DNA of 7,586 nucleotides, from assembly GCA_030631455.1 (NCBI GenBank), contig DAOVLC010000058.1, positions 1 through 7,586 on the forward strand, read 5' to 3'. Positions within the stretch are counted from its first letter, which is position 1, and every line of letters starts with the position of its first letter. This DNA is from Candidatus Zixiibacteriota bacterium. Its GTDB lineage: Bacteria > Zixibacteria > MSB-5A5 > JAABVY01 > JAHJOQ01. Of the stretch, positions 1 to 6,356 are shown in pieces. The notes under the pieces were generated by a model. It saw only the letters and a list, made by a program, of their open reading frames with translations, was not told the origin of the DNA and searched no databases. Position numbers and translations under genes: made by a program.

Positions 1-538
1 CGTAATCTGCGCCGCTCCGCACTAACGGTGTCAATCGCCGCGTGGTCTCGACATTATGATTTAGGACATCCGGCGACGCGTCAAGCACGGTAGCGAGACT
101 TTTGGGGCAACCACCAAAATCGGGTATTAAGACCTCCACACCGATGCCCGGATTAGTCTGTCTGACAGCCTTGATAGTCTCCGCGAAAACCGATGCCCCG
201 CCATCCGGGAGATCATCGCGTGTGACAGAAGTGATTACAGCATATTCCAGCCCCATCTGGCTGACCGCATTCGCAACCTGCCGAGGTTCATTCTCATCGG
301 GGTCACGCGGTTCCCCTGAGGTGACGTTACAGAATTTGCAGTGACGAGTACAACGATCGCCGAGTATCATGAAAGTCGCGGTCTTGTTCGACCAGCATTC
401 GAACCTGTTCGGGCAATTGGCCTCCTCGCAGACCGAGTGAAGATATAGGTCGCCGAGAAGCTTCTTGATCTCGGAATATGTCTCTCCGAGCGGTGCTTTG
501 ACCTTGAGCCAGTCAGGTTTGCGTCTTGTTTCAGGCAT
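1..538 (-). CDS. lipA: Lipoyl synthase, N-terminal 179 residues (3' end cut by window edge)
   Basis: Radical SAM enzyme that inserts two sulfurs into a protein-bound octanoyl group to make the lipoyl cofactor of 2-oxoacid dehydrogenases and the glycine cleavage H protein; cytosolic. My reading of the minus strand from ATG at 538 stays open to the window edge. It shows both LipA cysteine sets: C37, C42 and C48 (C-x4-C-x5-C, auxiliary sacrificed cluster) and C63, C67 and C70 (CTRHCKFC, radical SAM cluster). VTRDDLPDGGA (about 105-115) is a family signature. LipA is usually near 290 residues, so roughly 110 are missing. The start lies 9 bases after the trxB stop, in the same frame (TAG, three codons, ATG), with no clear ribosome site, so translation is probably coupled to trxB. 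Identity is very secure; no sign of damage is visible in the part present. Confidence 0.96.
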   Translation of the reverse strand, partial: MPETRRKPDWLKVKAPLGETYSEIKKLLGDLYLHSVCEEANCPNRFECWSNKTATFMILGDRCTRHCKFCNVTSGEPRDPDENEPRQVANAVSQMGLEYAVITSVTRDDLPDGGASVFAETIKAVRQTNPGIGVEVLIPDFGGCPKSLATVLDASPDVLNHNVETTRRLTPLVRSGADY

Positions 539-547
539 AATCCGGCG

Positions 548-1486
548 CTATATGTTCAATTCCTTGTCGTGGAGTTCTTCGATATGTTTCTGTGCTGCAA
601 CTGCCGCAGTGGTGCCGTCACCAACGGCGTTGGTGATCTGGCGAACCAATTGCTCACGGACATCGCCGATAGCGAATATTCCCGGGATTGATGTCTCCAT
701 CTTGTCGTCGGTAATGAAATAGCCCGCCTCGTTTTTTCTCATGCTCTCACGTACTATGTCTGAATTCGGCACGAACCCGACGAAGACAAAGACCGCACCG
801 GCATCGAGATTCGATGTCTCACCAGTTTTCACATTCTTCAGCGTTACCGATCTTACCCTCGTGTCACCCTTGATCTCTTCGACAACGCTGTCCCAGATGA
901 ATTCGAGCTTCTCGTTGGCGAATGCGCGTGTCCGGATGATCTTCTGCGCACGCAACTCGTCGCGCCTATGTATCAGTATGACTTTGGAGCCGAATTTGGT
1001 GAGAAACATAGCTTCTTCGACAGCAGCGTCACCACCGCCGACAACTGCGATGATCTCACCCTTGAAGAAGGCACCGTCGCATATTGCACAGTACGATACA
1101 CCCTTACCGGAGAATTCCTTTTCACCCGGCACACCAAGAAGATTAGGAGAGCCACCGGTCGCTATGATAACTGCTTTAGCTGTTATCTCACGCTCAGGGG
1201 TCTTGACTACCTTAATCTCTCCGCGGCAGTGAATATCCTCAACCAGATCCGATATGATCTCGAGCCCGAATTTCTTCGCATGATCAGTCATCTTCTGGGC
1301 GAGTTCCGGGCCGGATATGTGCTCGAATCCGGGATAATCCTCGACATCCTCAGTATTGGCGATCTGTCCGCCGGGCATGTATTTTTCGACAAGCAATGTC
1401 TTCAGTTCCGCTCTCGAACCATAGAGGCCTGCAGTCAACCCACCAGGGCCGCCGCCAATAATAACAATGTCATAATCAGTTTTCAT
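548..1486 (-). CDS. trxB: Thioredoxin reductase (NADPH, FAD)
   Basis: Flavoprotein that passes electrons from NADPH through FAD and a redox disulfide to thioredoxin in the cytosol. The 312 residues match the usual length of the low-molecular-weight class. In order: FAD-binding GGGPGG (11-16), redox-active C133-A-I-C136-D, NADPH-fold GGGDAAVEEA (150-159), HRRDELRA (173-180) whose arginines fit NADPH rather than NADH, and the second FAD motif FAIGDVRE (271-278). GGGDAA replaces the more usual GGGDSA or GGGNSA, a mild variation. The ATG at 1486 has a strong ribosome site (GGAGGGA, 1491-1497). It lies 61 bases after cobO and 9 before lipA in the likely operon. No thioredoxin gene is in the window. 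A ferredoxin- or NADH-using relative is possible, but the CxxC position and HRR motif favour true TrxB. Confidence 0.95.
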   Translation of the reverse strand: MKTDYDIVIIGGGPGGLTAGLYGSRAELKTLLVEKYMPGGQIANTEDVEDYPGFEHISGPELAQKMTDHAKKFGLEIISDLVEDIHCRGEIKVVKTPEREITAKAVIIATGGSPNLLGVPGEKEFSGKGVSYCAICDGAFFKGEIIAVVGGGDAAVEEAMFLTKFGSKVILIHRRDELRAQKIIRTRAFANEKLEFIWDSVVEEIKGDTRVRSVTLKNVKTGETSNLDAGAVFVFVGFVPNSDIVRESMRKNEAGYFITDDKMETSIPGIFAIGDVREQLVRQITNAVGDGTTAAVAAQKHIEELHDKELNI

Positions 1487-1490
1487 CTCA

Positions 1491-1497
1491 TCCCTCC
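1491..1497 (-). promoter_or_regulatory. Ribosome binding site of trxB
   Basis: On the minus strand GGAGGGA precedes the trxB ATG by 4 bases, or 6 counted from the GGAGG core. It is the strongest ribosome site in the left block and fixes the start at 1486. Confidence 0.75.
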
Positions 1498-1547
1498 ATG
1501 CGATTTGCCAAGATAGTCATCAGTGTCGGAATAAACACTCAGTATAC

Positions 1548-2090
1548 TCAGAAGTCAACACCCTCCTGAGCGAGTATACCTTCCTGGAATGGATGCTTGA
1601 TCTCTCGCATCTCCGTCACGAGGTTCGCCAGTTCGATTACTTTCTCGTGTGCATCACGTCCAGTTATCACCAGGTGCATTCTCTCAGGTTTGTCTTTGAT
1701 AAGATCCAGAACCGCCTCGATCCTGAGCAGATTCAGTTTAAGTGCGACGTTCAATTCGTCAAGAATCAAAATATCGTACTTCCCCGATAGCATCTCCTCG
1801 CGAGATTGCTCAAGCGCTTTCTCGGCAGCCTGGATATGCGTGGAGATATCCTCCTTGTCATCGATGATCCCGACGAAGCCTTTTCCCATCTGTTCGAGTT
1901 CGACATAATCCGATAGCAGCTTGATGCCGTCGAGCTCGCCATAGTGCCACGTACCCTTGATGAACTGAATAATCTTGACTTTCTTCTTATGTCCCGCCGC
2001 CCTGATACACATTCCGAGCGATGCGGTCGTCTTACCTTTTCCATTTCCAGTGTAAACGATTACAAGACCCTTCGATTCCTGCTCATTCAT
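1548..2090 (-). CDS. cobO: Cob(I)yrinic acid a,c-diamide / cob(I)alamin adenosyltransferase (CobA/CobO/BtuR family)
   Basis: Transfers the 5'-deoxyadenosyl group of ATP to the cobalt of reduced corrinoids, giving adenosylcobamides, in de novo synthesis or salvage. The 180 residues match the family length. Visible: P-loop GNGKGKTT (15-22) near the N-terminus, as in this family rather than PduO or EutT types; the Walker B-like run ending L-D111-E112; TGRDA (143-147, family TGR motif); LVTEM (157-161); and the typical C-terminus HPFQEGILAQEGVDF (166-180). The ATG at 2090 follows a GGAAAGG site at 2093-2099. It begins 29 bases after the dehydrogenase and ends 61 before trxB. No other corrinoid gene is present, so the window cannot distinguish salvage from full synthesis. 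Confidence 0.95.
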   Translation of the reverse strand: MNEQESKGLVIVYTGNGKGKTTASLGMCIRAAGHKKKVKIIQFIKGTWHYGELDGIKLLSDYVELEQMGKGFVGIIDDKEDISTHIQAAEKALEQSREEMLSGKYDILILDELNVALKLNLLRIEAVLDLIKDKPERMHLVITGRDAHEKVIELANLVTEMREIKHPFQEGILAQEGVDF

Positions 2091-2119
2091 AACCTTTCCC
2101 CAGTAAGATCGTTTCTCAT

Positions 2120-4876
2120 CTAAACCATCGAGTCGTTGATTAGTTCCACCACGTGAAGCACCTTATCTGGTGCCTTTAGGCCGTCGATGAACTGCAGCAC
2201 ACAGGTAGGGCAGCTCGATACGACGAGCTCGGCTCCCGAGTCAAGAAAGCCCCTTTTCTTTCGTTCGAATATTCTCATGCTGTTCTCATACTGAAACACG
2301 TTGTAGGTGCCTGCTGCTCCGCAGCAACGGTCGGCATCACGCATCGGAGCAAGAGTGATCCCCGGCAACGATTCAATCAGCCGATGGGTTTCCTCGACGC
2401 GCTCGACTTCACGGAGATGGCATGGTTGATGGAATGCAACGCGCTTCCTGTGCTTCGTTTCGCAGAACTTGAGGTCGGCCCGCTTCCACAGAAATTCGGT
2501 GATGTCATAGCTGCGATCGGCAAGCATGCACGCAAGCTCGGAATACTCCGCATCGTCCTCAAGAAGCTCCGGGTAATGCAATAACTCTCCGAGGCATGTC
2601 GCACAGGTCGTTACAATCGAATCGAACCTCAGAAGGCTGTCGATATTCCTCCTGGCGAATTCTTTCTCATACTCAAAGAATCCGTAGGTCTGCTGTGGCA
2701 TGCCGCAGCAGTATTGCTCGGGAAGACAGACTGAAAATCCGGCCTTCTGCAGCACTTCAATCGCAGCCGCACCTGAACCCAAATCCAGTATTTTGTCCGC
2801 ACAGCCATAGAAATATGCCACTTCGGCATTTTCCTTTTCGACAAGCTCCGGGTATCGCTCAGGAAGCGTCTTTTTCGCAAAGCGGGGAAGAATCCGGCGC
2901 CTGTCCAGATGGACAAACGGCCGGCTTGCGACATCCATCAGGAACCTCGCTGGCGTATTGTCGATCATGGCCGACATCTTCCCGAATCTCCTGACCCATT
3001 TGTCGAAATCCTCGCCCTTCTGCTGAAGATCGAAAACCCTCCGCGCGATTTTGCCTTTCTTCTCGGACCGCCTTTCAGTAACATATCGAGATACATCGAC
3101 ACCTGCCGGGCATACAATGAGGCAGTTCTTACAATTGAGACAACCATCGATAAGATGTTTCACATTCTTGTGGTCGTAGTCAGAAGTCAGCATTATGCGC
3201 ACCGACCCTCGTGCGCTCATCGCTTCAGTGCTGTAGACATCGTAGGCAGGGCAGTAGCTATTGCACTTACCGCACGATGCGCACTGGCGTGTGACTTTCT
3301 CGAAATCGAACTTTTCCGTGAACTCGACCTTGCTCAGCTTTACATCAGGATTGACTGAACGTTCGGGATTCAGCTCGAAGTGAATCTTCTGGAATATTTT
3401 GTAGAGTTCGGGGCCGTAGAGTCTTTCGACCATCGCTGCACGCAGCCTGCCGTCACCATGCTCCGATGTTATCGAGCCGTTGAGCGAGATTGCCATTTCG
3501 TAGACCCGCTCGTAGATTTTGCGAGCCGACTTGAGCCCCCCGGATGTGGAGAGATCAAGCACGGGTCTAATATGCAGGTTGCCGTCGCCGATATGCCCAT
3601 AGATACCCGCCGGTAGCTTTTCGGCCTCGAACAACTGACTGACGAATCTAATAAACTCGGAGACCCGTTCAGTCGGCAACCCTACATCCTCAATGAAGCC
3701 GAACGGCTTGGCTCTGCCCGGATGCCGGTACAGGATGGGCACAATTGCCTTTCGGGCTTTCCAGAGAGCACTCAATTTCTCAGGATCTGACTCCACAATC
3801 GGACTGCATACGAGGTCATGTTTTGAGACTACCTGACGAGTGATCTCCACTTTCTCTGCAAACGGCTCCTCGTCGTACTCAACGAGGAGCATCGCGTCTG
3901 CATCCGCGGGAATTTCGAACTCCTCTCTTCCAATGAGATCGAGAGATGAGCCGTCAATGAGTTCGAGAGCAGCCGGATTGGTAGGCAGTATTTCTGCAAC
4001 AGCGTCTCCAACATCATCGAGCGACCTGAAAAGGACTTGGAAGGTGATCTTTCTGGATGGTTTTACGACCAACCTGAGTCTGGCTCCAAGAAAAATGCCG
4101 AGCGTCCCTTCCGAACCGACGAACAATCTCGGCAATGAGAAGATGCCCTCATCAAGTTTGTCGATTACCGCTAGCAGATTGTAGCCGGAGGAGTTCTTCT
4201 TGAGTCGCGGGAACTTCGTTCTTATCAGATCGGCGTTCGCAACCAGTATCTTGTAGATAGTGTTAAATGGGTTGTAGGTGGAGAGTAACTGGTCAAACTC
4301 CGGGCTGCCGACTTTCATATCCTCAAGCTGAAACCTGTTCCCGTCCGGAAGAAGCACATCCACCATTTCGACGTGATCGGCCGTCGTCCCGTACTTCACC
4401 GAGCGAGAACCGGACGCGTTATTGGCGAGCATTCCACCGATTTGGCACGTGTCAGCGGACGAAGGATCAGGCGCGAACATCAAACCGAGAGGTGCAAGCC
4501 TGTTGCTGAGTCCGTCACACACAAGGCCAGCCTCGACATCGACCACCCCCCCCGCCTTGTCTATTGTCTTGATCCGGTTGAGTTGCGAGAAATCGAGGAT
4601 GACACCTTCTCCGAGAGCGCCGCCGGCCAATCCCGATCCGCCGCCTCTGGGATGAATCGATACGCCCTCGTCGGAGCATATTTCCCTCACCAGAACGACA
4701 TGCTTTTCCGAGTGTATCCGTGCAACCGCGAGCGGTGTCACGGAATATGGAGACGCGTCGGAACTATAGGCATGTAAGGCAGACCAGTTTGTCAATATAT
4801 TGTCGGGGCCGAGTGATTTCTTGAGCCGATTGATGCAGCGCTTAGAGTGTCTCATCGCAGACCGCAAAATAAGCAT
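2120..4876 (-). CDS. FAD-linked 2-hydroxyacid dehydrogenase fused to a GlcF-type Fe-S oxidoreductase
   Basis: Probably oxidises a D-2-hydroxyacid (D-lactate, glycolate or D-2-hydroxyglutarate; substrate not readable) at FAD and passes electrons through Fe-S centres to a membrane or soluble acceptor. Of 918 residues, the first 512 or so are the VAO-type flavin part: PRGGGSGLAGG (77-87), GGMLANNASGSRSVKYG (147-163), GSEGTLG (254-260), GHIGDGNLHIRP (427-438) and SEHGDGR (471-477). Two ferredoxin-type sites follow (C532, C535, C538, C542 and C579, C582, C585, C589), then two full CCG cysteine sets (C692, C723-C724, C758, C761 and C819, C851-C852, C889, C892). The architecture resembles E. coli YdiJ (1018 residues), with GlcD and GlcF in one chain. 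An in-frame TGA directly before the ATG rules out a longer start, yet no ribosome site is well placed; M8 (ATG at 4855) is an alternative. First gene of the left operon. No signal peptide or membrane segment seen. Confidence 0.9.
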   Translation of the reverse strand: MLILRSAMRHSKRCINRLKKSLGPDNILTNWSALHAYSSDASPYSVTPLAVARIHSEKHVVLVREICSDEGVSIHPRGGGSGLAGGALGEGVILDFSQLNRIKTIDKAGGVVDVEAGLVCDGLSNRLAPLGLMFAPDPSSADTCQIGGMLANNASGSRSVKYGTTADHVEMVDVLLPDGNRFQLEDMKVGSPEFDQLLSTYNPFNTIYKILVANADLIRTKFPRLKKNSSGYNLLAVIDKLDEGIFSLPRLFVGSEGTLGIFLGARLRLVVKPSRKITFQVLFRSLDDVGDAVAEILPTNPAALELIDGSSLDLIGREEFEIPADADAMLLVEYDEEPFAEKVEITRQVVSKHDLVCSPIVESDPEKLSALWKARKAIVPILYRHPGRAKPFGFIEDVGLPTERVSEFIRFVSQLFEAEKLPAGIYGHIGDGNLHIRPVLDLSTSGGLKSARKIYERVYEMAISLNGSITSEHGDGRLRAAMVERLYGPELYKIFQKIHFELNPERSVNPDVKLSKVEFTEKFDFEKVTRQCASCGKCNSYCPAYDVYSTEAMSARGSVRIMLTSDYDHKNVKHLIDGCLNCKNCLIVCPAGVDVSRYVTERRSEKKGKIARRVFDLQQKGEDFDKWVRRFGKMSAMIDNTPARFLMDVASRPFVHLDRRRILPRFAKKTLPERYPELVEKENAEVAYFYGCADKILDLGSGAAAIEVLQKAGFSVCLPEQYCCGMPQQTYGFFEYEKEFARRNIDSLLRFDSIVTTCATCLGELLHYPELLEDDAEYSELACMLADRSYDITEFLWKRADLKFCETKHRKRVAFHQPCHLREVERVEETHRLIESLPGITLAPMRDADRCCGAAGTYNVFQYENSMRIFERKKRGFLDSGAELVVSSCPTCVLQFIDGLKAPDKVLHVVELINDSMV

Positions 4877-4877
4877 T

Positions 4878-4892
4878 CATTTGGGACAAGAA
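4878..4892 (+). repeat. Imperfect 15-bp direct repeat, copy 1
   Basis: CATTTGGGACAAGAA here matches CATATGGGACAAGAA at 5034-5048 in 14 of 15 positions, 156 bases apart. This copy directly abuts the start of the dehydrogenase gene. Two copies flanking a divergent promoter region could be regulator half-sites, but chance is not excluded. Confidence 0.4.
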
Positions 4893-4995
4893 AGCGAATT
4901 CTTCTCCTCTGGACATATATCACTCAGACGTAACTTTTAATCAGTGACCTACGCAGCAACGACATCTCTTTGTGAAAACGGTAACAACTTTTCGC

Positions 4996-5023
4996 TTGAC
5001 ATAGTAAGTCGCTGGCATATCTT
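4996..5023 (+). promoter_or_regulatory. Candidate sigma-70-type promoter of the Rrf2-dcd block
   Basis: TTGACA (4996-5001), a 16-base spacer, then TATCTT (5018-5023), which matches four of six -10 consensus bases. The -35 is perfect and the -10 modest. Transcription would start near 5030, leaving a leader of about 125 bases before the regulator ATG and placing the CCCATATGGG palindrome at the start site. Another start nearer the gene cannot be excluded. Confidence 0.4.
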
Positions 5024-5031
5024 TGACTCGC

Positions 5032-5041
5032 CCCATATGGG
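5032..5041. promoter_or_regulatory. Perfect 10-bp palindrome CCCATATGGG, possible operator
   Basis: The ten bases are a perfect inverted repeat and sit just downstream of the candidate promoter, where a bound repressor would block initiation. The right half overlaps copy 2 of the direct repeat (5034-5048). Function is inferred only from symmetry and position. Confidence 0.35.
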
Positions 5042-5048
5042 ACAAGAA
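5034..5048 (+). repeat. Imperfect 15-bp direct repeat, copy 2
   Basis: CATATGGGACAAGAA, partner of the copy at 4878-4892, with one mismatch (A for T at the fourth base). It overlaps the CCCATATGGG palindrome, which copy 1 lacks because of that mismatch. Confidence 0.4.
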
Positions 5049-5095
5049 GTCTGCTATTTGTCGGCAGGGAGACAACAGCTTGACTTGGACAACGA

Positions 5096-5130
5096 CATAA
5101 GCTTGTGATTTGTGTGGCAAGCTTACCACA
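5096..5130. promoter_or_regulatory. Pair of AAGCTT-centred inverted repeats before the regulator gene, possible operator
   Basis: TGTGGCAAGCTTACCACA (5113-5130) is palindromic at 16 of 18 positions, failing only at the bases flanking the central AAGCTT. A weaker copy, CATAAGCTTGTG (5096-5107), is symmetric at 10 of 12, with mismatches at the same flanking positions. The two centres are exactly 20 bases apart, about two helical turns, so bound dimers would face the same side of the DNA. The block ends 25 bases before the regulator ATG, a natural place for autoregulation. No known Rrf2 operator consensus was matched. Confidence 0.4.
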
Positions 5131-5145
5131 TTCAGGTAAAGAGTC

Positions 5146-5150
5146 GAGGT
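5146..5150 (+). promoter_or_regulatory. Ribosome binding site that sets the Rrf2 start
   Basis: GAGGT lies 5 bases before the ATG at 5156. It supports this start over the in-frame ATG at 5105, which would add 17 residues absent from the normal Rrf2 N-terminus and would run through the AAGCTT-centred palindrome. Confidence 0.7.
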
Positions 5151-5155
5151 CGCGG

Positions 5156-5575
5156 ATGCAGTTCACAAAAGCTGAAGGTTACGGGTTACACGGTGTCATC
5201 TTCTTGGCGGAGCAGCCTGAAGGAAAGGTGACACCTCTTTCGGAAATCTCGGAAGCCCAGAAAGTACCGGAGAAGTTTCTGGCGAAGATTTTTCAGAATC
5301 TCACGAAAGCCGGGCTGATTAAATCCCAGCGGGGCGTGAAGGGTGGCTTTGCGATAGCAAGGCCCCCGGACAAGATTACTGTCAGGGAGGTACTCGAATC
5401 GATTCAGGGCCCATACTACTTCACCAAGTGCCTTGAGGATGAGTCCGTGTGTGACAGGATAGAAACATGCTCTATCAGGAAGCTGATAGGTTTGGCACAA
5501 GAGAGAGTTCTTAACCTGTTCGAAAAACACACTATTGCGGATCTCGTCTTATGGGAGAAGCAAATGTCCGCCTGA
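5156..5575 (+). CDS. Rrf2-family transcriptional regulator with three cluster-type cysteines
   Basis: A 139-residue DNA-binding protein of the IscR/NsrR/CymR family, which act as dimers and often sense Fe-S status, nitric oxide or redox state. It opens MQFTKAEGYGLHGVIFLA, typical of Rrf2. The winged helix spans about residues 25-70 and includes LSEISEAQKVPEKFLAKIF and the wing GVKGGFAIARP (60-70). C92, C99 and C105 fall in the loop where IscR (C92, C98, C104) binds a [2Fe-2S] cluster; the first gap is one residue longer (C-x6-C-x5-C), a spacing I believe is common in less-studied members. It lacks IscR's usual partner genes: no iscS, iscU or sufB is seen. It is divergent from the dehydrogenase operon and 56 bases ahead of dcd. 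Targets are unknown; autoregulation and control of the divergent operon are the natural guesses. Confidence 0.92.
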   Translation: MQFTKAEGYGLHGVIFLAEQPEGKVTPLSEISEAQKVPEKFLAKIFQNLTKAGLIKSQRGVKGGFAIARPPDKITVREVLESIQGPYYFTKCLEDESVCDRIETCSIRKLIGLAQERVLNLFEKHTIADLVLWEKQMSA

Positions 5576-5631
5576 CCAGGTGCATTCCGGTAGTCTGGAG
5601 ATGATGGGGCGGAACAGGAGCATAAAATCTT

Positions 5632-6186
5632 ATGTCGGTGAAACCTGATCGTTGGATAAAAGAAATGGCTGAAAAGCACCGTATGATAGAGCCTTTCAGC
5701 GATACACAGGTCAGAGAGAACGTAATATCTTACGGTGTTTCATCGTATGGATATGATGTCCGAGTGGCCGATGAATTCAAGGTATTTACGAATATCAATT
5801 CCGACATAGTGGACCCAAAGAACTTCTCGGCGACATCGTTTGTGGATATAAAGGCGGACTCAGTTCTGATTCCTCCTAACTCATTCGTATTGGCGCGAAC
5901 AGTCGAGTACTTTCGCATACCGAGGAATATTCTCACGATATGCTTGGGGAAATCGACTTACGCGCGCTGTGGGATAATCGTCAACGTCACACCATTCGAG
6001 CCGGAATGGGAGGGCTACGCCACACTCGAGGTTTCCAACACAACTCCTCTGCCGGCAAAGATTTATGCCAACGAGGGGATCGCGCAGATCGTATTCTTCG
6101 AAGCGAGTGAGATATGTAAAGTCTCGTACAAAGATAAGAAAGGAAAATATCAGGCTCAGTCCGATATTACACTTCCCAAAATATAG
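5632..6186 (+). CDS. dcd: dCTP deaminase
   Basis: Converts dCTP to dUTP (a bifunctional form releases dUMP), feeding thymidylate synthesis; a cytosolic trimer of the dUTPase fold. The 184 residues contain [20 protein letters not shown] (106-125), then [11 protein letters not shown] and [15 protein letters not shown]108, R112 and E133 align with the E. coli catalytic S111, R115 and E138. The strong [14 protein letters not shown] block (32-45) is present, but the turn before it ([10 protein letters not shown]) is a few residues shorter than in relatives I recall. An AGGAG site (5616-5620) precedes the ATG by 11 bases, slightly long. It probably shares a transcript with the Rrf2 gene 56 bases upstream. 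The mono- or bifunctional question cannot be settled here. Confidence 0.95.
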   Translation: MSVKPDRWIKEMAEKHRMIEPFSDTQVRENVISYGVSSYGYDVRVADEFKVFTNINSDIVDPKNFSATSFVDIKADSVLIPPNSFVLARTVEYFRIPRNILTICLGKSTYARCGIIVNVTPFEPEWEGYATLEVSNTTPLPAKIYANEGIAQIVFFEASEICKVSYKDKKGKYQAQSDITLPKI

Positions 6187-6291
6187 GTCTTTTTTTTCGG
6201 TGTACTCCCACAGGCCTCACTAGCGGGGGGCGAAATAGTCTGTGTGATCTCTATAATAGATTAATCAGTCCTTATATTGGAAAATCCACGG

Positions 6292-6320
6292 TTGACAGAA
6301 GGCGGAAAATCTGATAGAAT
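6292..6320 (+). promoter_or_regulatory. Near-consensus sigma-70 promoter of the PFOR gene
   Basis: TTGACA (6292-6297), an optimal 17-base spacer, and TAGAAT (6315-6320, five of six consensus bases). The expected start near 6327 gives a leader of about 30 bases carrying the ribosome site. It is the best promoter in the window and implies strong, independent expression of PFOR. Confidence 0.75.
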
Positions 6321-6342
6321 AGCAGTTAATGCCTCGATAGTT

Positions 6343-6348
6343 AAGGAG
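6343..6348 (+). promoter_or_regulatory. Ribosome binding site of the PFOR gene
   Basis: AAGGAG, 8 bases before the ATG at 6357, close to ideal. It supports this start over the in-frame ATG at 6438, which would give the length usual at this end of the protein but lacks a good site. Confidence 0.8.
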
Positions 6349-6356
6349 AGAAATAG

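Larger units (their letters stand above)
4877..5155. other. Divergent control region between the dehydrogenase operon and the Rrf2 gene
   Basis: These 279 bases hold no credible gene. They must contain the promoter for the left operon and probably that of the regulator. Reading left, the best candidate is an extended -10 (TGATATATG, 4922-4914) with a poor TTAAAA at a short 15-base spacing; this is weak. A GGAGAAG-type purine run (about 4901-4908 on the minus strand) looks like a ribosome site but sits 24 bases or more from the dehydrogenase ATG. The TTGAC core occurs three times on the plus strand (4996, 5023, 5080). Separate entries describe the rightward promoter, palindromes and repeat. 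Confidence 0.6.
6187..6356. other. Spacer between dcd and the PFOR gene
   Basis: This 170-base stretch has no gene. It begins with eight T (6190-6197) right after the dcd stop, but no GC-rich hairpin precedes them, so an intrinsic terminator is not supported. A perfect TATAAT at 6252-6257 has no matching -35. The convincing promoter lies further on at 6292-6320. Confidence 0.6.

Noticed and set aside
968..1516. 182-codon plus-strand open frame
   Set aside because: It overlaps trxB on the other strand; trxB carries every family motif and a strong ribosome site, while this frame shows none.
1541..1546. TATACT on the minus strand between cobO and trxB as an internal promoter
   Set aside because: It matches five of six -10 bases, but no -35 lies at 16-18 bases and TTGACT is only 6 bases away.
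5105..5155. Upstream in-frame ATG for the Rrf2 gene
   Set aside because: The added residues do not resemble the family N-terminus, and the ATG at 5156 has a well-placed GAGGT and begins the standard Rrf2 sequence.
4924..5166. 80-codon minus-strand open frame in the control region
   Set aside because: No ribosome site, no recognisable motif, and it spans the promoter and palindromes and overlaps the Rrf2 start.
6187..6197. T run after dcd as an intrinsic terminator
   Set aside because: No stable GC-rich stem lies just before the eight T.
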